Assembly: GCA_026214975.1 (NCBI GenBank)
Contig: CM047805.1
Coordinates: 107,751,845 to 107,815,844 of the forward strand
DNA length: 64,000 nucleotides
Reading direction: 5' to 3'
Source of the DNA: Gentiana macrophylla
Lineage: Eukaryota > Streptophyta > Magnoliopsida > Gentianales > Gentianaceae
Shown here one piece after another: positions 58,731 through 64,000 of this stretch. Numbering within the stretch: the stretch's first letter is position 1; each line of letters starts with the position of its first letter. Made by a program: the position numbers and the translations under genes. Below the pieces are notes generated by a model. The model ran no database searches. It was given only the letters and a program-made list of their open reading frames with translations, and was not told the DNA's origin.

Positions 58731-60255
58731 TGTTAAGGATGAATTTATACGATTTATAACGCTATATTCTATGGTATTTTCCCCCGTATTTGTATTAATT
58801 TGCATAAGAAACGAGTGTTTAATGGAATTATTGAGTAAATGAGGTTCTAAATAAGTTATTCGCAATATAGGTTAATTTTGGTGTTTAAATTGTGATTTTA
58901 TGGTTATTTGCACATTATTACACTTTGCGATGTTTTTACGTGTTATAGATACATGTTGGAGGCTCAAAAGATGATCAAAAGTTGATTAAGTTCGAGCTAA
59001 TTGATGATAAGAGAGATAATGAAGGAATGAGATAGAGGAAAAAGAGATAAAGATCAAGAAACCAAAATTCGATCTAGCTGAACGAGCGTCCAGGTCCCGT
59101 CCAGAGTGGACGGGCGTTTGATTAAGCAGACGGGCGTCCGGTGGTGCGATTTTGATACAGAGAGTTTGGACGTTGTACGAACGGGCGTCTGATGCAGTCC
59201 AGATCTATCTGGACGGGCGTTCACTAGAGCGGACGAGCGTCCGTCGGCCGACATAGTGAAACCTACTTCGAACTCTATATATAGCAGCTGTTTTCTCCAC
59301 ATATGAGATACCATATACACATTACTCGAAACCCTAAACCTAGGGGCGGCTTTAGGCTGCGTTTTTCTTCCTTTTATTCTAGTTTTATGCACTTTAGATC
59401 TAGATTAAATTAGTTACTTTTTATGCACTGTTTCTGCAATTTTGAGTTGCTGAGGATGTTCAGAAGCTAAAAGCTTCATCAAACGAGTATTGTGAAGCCA
59501 TCCAACAATTGTTGATTTCGTTTTAAATCGATTATCTTGTGAGTTTCTATTAAAGGTTGTTTCTTTATTCATGTTTACTATGTTTAATTGCTCTTATATC
59601 GGAAGATATGCATGTGTTGATTGTTTATTGTTGATGGAAATCTCTATAAACCTTAGATCACCATGAATAGGAATAGTATTTTGAATCTATCTTAACGGAA
59701 GTTAATACGTTTAATTGCTAGATTATAAACATAAAGTTTACACCTTTGGTTAGAAAACGCGTTAATCTTGCATTGGAAGATAATGGATTAATAGATGAAC
59801 TTTCTAAGGAATTAGGGTTCATATTTAGATAAGGTAAATCACAACTTAGATAAAAACCACAATATAATCGAGATAGGAAATCAATGCTTGTTGGATAGGT
59901 GGATCAATCCTCGTTTGTTCGTTACACATTAAATTTAAATCCTTAAAAACTTGAATTTGTTTAGTTAGTTCACTTTTATTTGCATCTTAGATTAGTTTAG
60001 TTAAAGGTTCGCAACCCGTATTCTTCTTAGCTTTGGACTATATCCGCTGTCTAGTTTTATTTTCGGTTTTTTTCTGTTTTATTCACTGTTTGGATTAGTT
60101 TCGTGACATAGTTTAGGTTAGACAAAAACTAGGAATCACAATTGTTCAGTTCCCCGTAAGATCGACCCGGCATTAACCACTATTACTACGATCCTTATAC
60201 TTGAGGTTAATCGGATTATTACTTGTTTGTTTTGTGTTAATAAAATCCGTGACAA
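58731..60255 (+). repeat. 3' LTR of the second Athila element
   Basis: TGTTAAGGATGAA to CCGTGACAA, then GTTTT (60256-60260). It carries the same ACGGGCGT array (about 59085-59250) and TATATATAG box as the 5' LTR. Confidence 0.95.
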
Positions 60256-60260
60256 GTTTT

Positions 60261-61043
60261 ACAAGACATTGGTCATGATTATGCCCCATACGCCAACAAT
60301 GGGTGCAATAAGCTGGGCAAGCACCTTCAGGGAGAATGGGTTGCCAGAACCCGTCACCATTTTCTTTTTGAATCCAAATCCGATTATGGAGGTGTTTGAA
60401 ATATCAACTTCAACTCTGAACCCGAGCTAAAGAAGGCCTTCCGGCTCAGTAGCGCATCAATACGAAGTGGTTTTCCAACGATTTGCATTAATTCAAATAT
60501 GAAATCCTTGTTCATTAGATGGACTGGGAGTTTGGGGAGCGAGATCCAAACAGGTATTATGGAGGATTCCTTATCGACATGAAAATCAACTGTCCATTTA
60601 AACACCCTCATGGTTTTGTTACCAACTTGCCAGGACGCTTTGGAAAATAATCTGATGTAATCTTCGTCATGCTGAAAATGAATTAAAGTGTGCTTGTTAT
60701 CTAAAAGACCGAGAGCGTAGTTACCTTTAAAATTTTGGACAGTGAGGAATTTTCGAATCGTTTCTAATTGTGGTCGTCCCTGTGAAAATTTTCCTACCAG
60801 CGATCGTTGAAAACCAACCGCCAGTGCGTTCTCTGCCTCTGCTGGAATGATTATGGATGGCTCCCCCTTAAAAGTTGTAGTCTTCAGGCTGCCGGTCTTG
60901 AAGGAAGAAGCCGAACCTTGCCCGGTTATTTGATCATAGCTAAGCGTGGTCACCGGAGAAGAAGGAGCGGTGCCTGTTGCTGCCTGTTGTCGTGGCTGCT
61001 GGCTGTTGTCGTGGCCGCCAGGGTCGGGAGGACGATCCGCCAT
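60261..61043 (-). pseudogene. LINE ORF1, N-terminal half (DUF4283 and zinc knuckle)
   Basis: The ATG at 61043 (MADRPPDPGG) has a good plant start context (CCATGGCGG). DUF4283 runs from ALAVGFQRSLVGKF (about 60825) through NKTMRVFKWTVDFHVDKESS and IIPVWISLPKLPVHL to GKPLRIDALLSRKAF (about 60430). After a frameshift near 60400 a CX2CX4HX4C knuckle, YCTHCWRMGHNHDQC, is read at about 60275-60310. The protein binds RNA in related LINEs. It is cut at 60260 by the Athila element. Confidence 0.82.
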
Positions 61044-61157
61044 GGAGGACCGCCGAAAGGCCTGATCGAGATTCAAACTCGGTGCCCAAGAAACCCTAGA
61101 AGCATCGCTGCGTTTAATTTAGGTGATGATGTCATCCAAAGATGTTACTCTAAATTG

Positions 61158-61159
<2 letters not shown>

Positions 61160-61211
<52 letters not shown>
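61160..61211. repeat. (AT)n microsatellite at the LINE 5' flank
   Basis: About 50 bp of AT dinucleotide next to the LINE target duplication. The partner duplication at 44677-44697 also runs into AT repeats but only about 12 bp long. Confidence 0.85.
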
Positions 61212-61213
<2 letters not shown>

Positions 61214-61708
61214 TCCTATCCTTTTTTTTAATCGGGTCTATCTTTTAAATTATATTTCAACTTATCATAATTTTTTCATCATAATTTATATTTTTTCGTT
61301 ATCTTTATTTTGATATATTTCCGATATAATTTCAAAAATTATTTTTTGTGTGCAATAATACGTTATTCGATTTGTCACTATTATTTGACTGACACTAGTG
61401 ACGGTGTGTCACTAGTGATAATAACAAATGTCAGATATAATGTGTTACTTCTAATTATCAGACTATTTGACAATATCATTTGACATTGTTATACTATGTG
61501 ACACTACCATTTAACATTATGATATCATGTAACACTACTAATAAACACACTGATTCATCGAAGGTTATAAGACTCAACAAAAAATGTGCAAATCGAAAGT
61601 TATAACTGTCAAGTTGGCACTACAAATTGAGACTATGACAGCATGACAATACAAAGTCATCGTAAATACATAAGTAGTGTCATTTAAGTTGACACTATGA
61701 CAACAACA
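61212..61708. other. AT-rich spacer, no gene seen
   Basis: Nothing coding. It contains several short GACACTA/TAGTGTC and TTTGACA words (61390-61520) in both orientations, which may be decayed repeat sequence. Confidence 0.4.
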
Positions 61709-61737
61709 ACCATAGTTTTTTGGGGTAAAGAACTTTA

Positions 61738-62024
61738 TTAATTACTCAAGCCTGCAAAAGCAGGTAGAAGAACGTCGTTTGGAGGTTGAGTGCCCCAAGA
61801 AACTACACCAAGATTAGAGAGGCCAAGCCTAGATAATAAATGCACCATTCCCGGTTCGCGAACGAAAGAAAACTGCACCAAAGAAAACAACGAAACCGCA
61901 GCCAGACAATCTAGCCGGAGACAACCTAAAGGGGAAAGGTCCTCATCTACGCCATGAAGCATTTGCACACAAGTCAGACTGTCACTCTCCACTACAAGCC
62001 TCATCAATCCTATGATGTGATCTT
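61738..62024 (-). pseudogene. LINE RNase H domain, C-terminal part
   Basis: GLMRLVVESDSLTCVQMLHG (catalytic Asp in ESDS) to FVREPGMVHLLSRLGLSN, then WGTQPPNDVLLPAFAGLSN and stop: the C-terminus of the RNase H domain at the end of plant LINE ORF2. A short 3' UTR with AATAAA (about 61735) follows. The N-terminal part of the domain lies on the opposite strand at 62940-63003. Confidence 0.8.
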
Positions 62025-62030
62025 TTGCTT

Positions 62031-63003
62031 AATGGCATGCGATGGAGGGTCGGGGATGGTTCGTCAATTTCCGTCTTCTACAATGCGTGGAGTACGCGGA
62101 GGCCACTTTTCAAATTCTTTTTACAGGCCATAGCTGCCCGACAGAGAGTACGGTTGTAGATCAGATGATTCCAGGGACGTGGAGGTGGAATGTCCAGAGG
62201 GTTAGAGAGTGGTTTCATCCTTAGGAGAGTGATGCTATCTTAAATACCCCGGTGGCACAGGGGCACCATGCAGATAGACGGGTATGACACTATTATCACC
62301 AAGGTGTTTACACTGTTAAGTCGGGTTATCACTTGGCGGTGTCTATGTATCGAGCGGGTGGGGCTGGTTCTGGAGCATCTTCGTCAGGGGGCGGGGATGG
62401 AGTGTGGAGATAGTGTTGGAGCCATGCAGTCCAGCTACACATTGTTCATTTCTTATGGAGGTGTCTTCACGACTGTCTGCTGAACGCCCAAAACCTGGCC
62501 AGACGAGGGTTGGGCGACAATAAATGCTTAGCATGTAGGAGGGAAAATGAAACGACGTGGCATGCTATTTTCGAATGTGAATTTGCAGCCAAGGTTTGGG
62601 ATTTGACCCATTTTATAGACAGGGTATGTCGAGCCATTCTTTGTGGAAATTAGGGACTTTTTCTCTGTCTTTTGTAGGAGATGGCCAAGGAAGAGGTGGC
62701 GGACTTTGTTTGCCTTTTCTCGTATTTGTTCCTCGGCACTTTCTATAGCATAGGAGTATATGGATGTGCTGGGGTGAGGCTCGGACCGGGAGGGCTGGAG
62801 AATCCGAACGGTGGAAGGCCCCGGCAATTAGGGCAATTAGTGCAATGTAGATGCTTTATTGGGCTTCGATTCGATGTTGATGATTATTTTTCGGGATCAT
62901 CGGGGTGTCATATTTGCTTGCATACTCATTCCATCTTGACCCAGGCGTTGAGGTAGTTCTTTTTAGAGATGCGGGCAATAATAATGGCGTTGGTGGAGGA
63001 GCT
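62031..63003 (+). pseudogene. LINE ORF2 C-terminal region (zf-RVT to RNase H start), frameshifted
   Basis: It begins NGMRWRVGDGSSI (62031), a segment that follows RT in plant LINEs. STVVDQMIPGTWRWN then VQRVREWFHP leads to the zf-RVT domain (YTVKSGYHLA, 62310; FLWRCLHDCLLNAQNLARRG, about 62450; zinc ligands in CLACRRENETTWHAIFEC, 62525-62578). After degraded sequence, LFRDAGNNNGVGGGA (about 62957-63003) is the start of RNase H. Several frame changes and stops. Confidence 0.8.
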
Positions 63004-63139
63004 ACCATAGTTAAAATGAAGAGAACAAAATAAATATAAATTATTCTCAAAAATTTATGATGATTGAAAATATAGATTAAAAGATATGATTGATTTAAAA
63101 ACTATTAGACAGAATAGTTTTTTTTTTTTAAATTTTTTT

Positions 63140-63721
63140 TTACTTCTCAGATGATGGTGGAATGTGGGTGTTCTTAAATTTTTTTTTAGAAAACGTGGGA
63201 ATGTTTTCCAAAAAGAAATCGTGGTTTTGTGTTTTTTTGTTTTTACCATATGGCAGTTGAGATGACAATGGCCACGAGTGAGTCCTACCCATCAAAAAAT
63301 TCCTTACCCATTGCCCATCTTTGGTAGAAAATTTCAAATTCCTACGCTTTCCATATGGATATCCATGGGTCTGTGGATATCCATGGATATATATATTTTT
63401 TTCATAACTAATTATGACAACTCTATATATACTATCAATTTTGCCGAACAACGAAAACGAGTGGCAGAAATACAATATCAACAATGACTGGGTAAAGCTT
63501 AACAAAAAAAGTACTAAAAAACATAGTAAGAAAACAGACAAATGCAACATTTTTGAAGTATAAATATAAGCAATCATAAAAAAAGTAAAAAAATATTTAA
63601 AAAAAATCATCTTTCTGCAGTTCGGTAGGGTTGGCATGCAATAGGAATTAGGAAGAGAAAAGTAGACAACCGTAATTTCTGATAATTGATATTTTTTTAA
63701 AATACTAAAAGATAGGGGCAC
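63140..63721 (-). CDS. Hypothetical open frame, doubtful
   Basis: 193 codons open in AT-rich sequence. The first half is Phe/Leu/Tyr-rich with one or two stretches that could span a membrane (YFFTFFMIAYIY and LSVFLLCFLVLFLLSF), the second half is Lys/Gly-rich with HGYPYGKRRNLKF. The plus strand here contains the palindromes ATGGATATCCAT and ATATCCATGGATAT (63350-63395). I recognise no family. It may be chance coding in a decayed repeat. Confidence 0.2.
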   Translation of the reverse strand: MPLSFSILKKYQLSEITVVYFSLPNSYCMPTLPNCRKMIFFKYFFTFFMIAYIYTSKMLHLSVFLLCFLVLFLLSFTQSLLILYFCHSFSLFGKIDSIYRVVIISYEKNIYIHGYPQTHGYPYGKRRNLKFSTKDGQWVRNFLMGRTHSWPLSSQLPYGKNKKTQNHDFFLENIPTFSKKKFKNTHIPPSSEK

Positions 63722-64000
63722 GAGTCCTAAATCTTAATTGCATTAATACTTATTTAGTTTTTTTCAAAATGATATGTTTTTTTCTTTATAAAAAATGTTA
63801 GTGACGATGTCGAGATTAGGACTTGCCACGTGTTGTTCGTGTGACGGTCAAGCAATAAGTTCGGGTCATAACTCCAGGAGAGAGGCCCGGCTTGGACCAT
63901 TAAACCACCGTTTTGAGTGAACTCTACTATAAGTTCGTACTACAAATGTCATATTCACTTTCTATGAGGCAACAATATATCGAGTTGAAAGTGAATCCAT
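63722..64000. other. Right edge, nothing recognised
   Basis: About 280 bp with a G-box-like GCCACGTGT at about 63822-63830 and no coding frame. It may belong to a feature continuing beyond the window. Confidence 0.4.

Larger units (their letters stand above)
45805..60255 (+). mobile_element. Athila-type Ty3/gypsy element inserted in the LINE ORF1
   Basis: Two 1525-bp LTRs, TSD GTTTT (45800-45804 and 60256-60260), a tRNA-Asp PBS and a PPT. Gene order is gag, PR, RT, RNase H, integrase, then a 3' env-like ORF in the same orientation. Gag, PR and RT share one reading frame. The length (14.45 kb) is normal for Athila elements with the extra ORF. Damage is mostly single stop codons (many TAG) and a few frameshifts. 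Confidence 0.95.
44687..61149 (-). mobile_element. Non-autonomous LINE (ORF1 only), split by an Athila element
   Basis: Flanked by the duplicated target CTAAATTGTA at 44677-44686 and 61150-61159. On the minus strand it has a 5' UTR of about 105 bp, an ORF1 with a DUF4283 domain and zinc knuckle, a low-complexity C-terminal half, and an A-rich 3' end (about 44740-44687). No ORF2 reverse transcriptase is present. Without the 14.5-kb Athila insertion (45805-60255) plus one TSD copy it is about 2 kb. It would have needed another LINE's reverse transcriptase. Confidence 0.75.
61718..63003 (-). mobile_element. 5'-truncated, internally inverted LINE (twin-priming structure)
   Basis: ORF2 sequence on the plus strand (62031-63003: zf-RVT domain and start of RNase H) sits head-to-head with the rest of RNase H plus 3' end on the minus strand (62024-61718). 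Possible target duplication ACCATAGTT at 61709-61717 and 63004-63012, next to a short A-tract on the minus strand. The two halves are complementary in content, so they look like one insertion, not two. Confidence 0.65.

Noticed and set aside
59054..59392. Minus-strand frame repeated at 46126-46386
   Set aside because: Same sequence in both LTRs of the second Athila element, read across the ACGGGCGT array; not a gene.
62031..63003. Two separate LINE insertions in opposite orientation
   Set aside because: The two parts are complementary halves of one ORF2 end in the order expected of a single twin-primed insertion.

Overview
The window is a piece of a large, repeat-packed flowering-plant nuclear genome. 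I see no intact host gene, tRNA, rRNA or CRISPR. Almost every base falls in a retrotransposon of a plant-specific lineage (SIRE-like and Ale-like Ty1/copia, Athila and Tekay-type Ty3/gypsy, plant LINEs with DUF4283 and zf-RVT domains). The species cannot be named from the sequence.

Layout. 1-4123: 5' part of a minus-strand SIRE/Maximus-like copia element (long LTR, PBS, gag, start of protease). 4124-8235: old debris, namely a probable solo LTR with an AT-rich minisatellite, a decayed chromovirus LTR (about 6330-7437) and a MITE-like inverted-repeat element (7524-8185). 8236-34546: an Ale-like copia element (190-bp LTRs, TSD TATGG). Its integrase gene is split by an Athila-type gypsy element (10766-32187, TSD GCTAT). 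That element's pol is in turn split between RNase H and integrase by a non-coding minus-strand LTR element (17539-23178, TSD AACAA). These are three nested layers with clean target-site duplications. 35063-44396: a minus-strand Tekay/Del chromovirus with a chromodomain (TSD TCTAC). 44687-61149: a minus-strand LINE with only an ORF1, split by a second Athila element (45805-60255, TSD GTTTT). 61718-63003: a LINE ORF2 fragment with the inverted architecture expected of twin priming. The rest is AT-rich sequence with no recognisable gene.

How it works together. Each autonomous element carries or carried gag, protease, reverse transcriptase, RNase H and integrase. The two Athila elements add a 3' ORF often called env-like; the older one has two diverged copies in tandem. 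The 17539-23178 element has LTRs, a PBS and a PPT but no genes, and shares its PPT-proximal end with the Athila elements, so it probably depended on Athila proteins.

The most unusual signals are non-coding. The nested Athila element has a 12-bp palindrome, CGGATCGATCCG, in pairs whose start-to-start distance is always 21 bp, placed upstream of TATA boxes in the LTR and again upstream of the internal env-like ORFs. A different motif (core ACGGGCGT) forms arrays at about 20-22, 32 and 51 bp spacing in the chromovirus LTR and in the LTR, leader and env-like promoter region of the other Athila element; related GGCGGGCG dyads occur in the non-coding element. A stem-loop with a TTGCTCG stem lies just before the PPT in all three Athila-related elements. 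Many differences between LTR pairs sit at CAG/CTG sites, which suggests consensus errors at methylated CHG sites, so some frameshifts called here may not be real.
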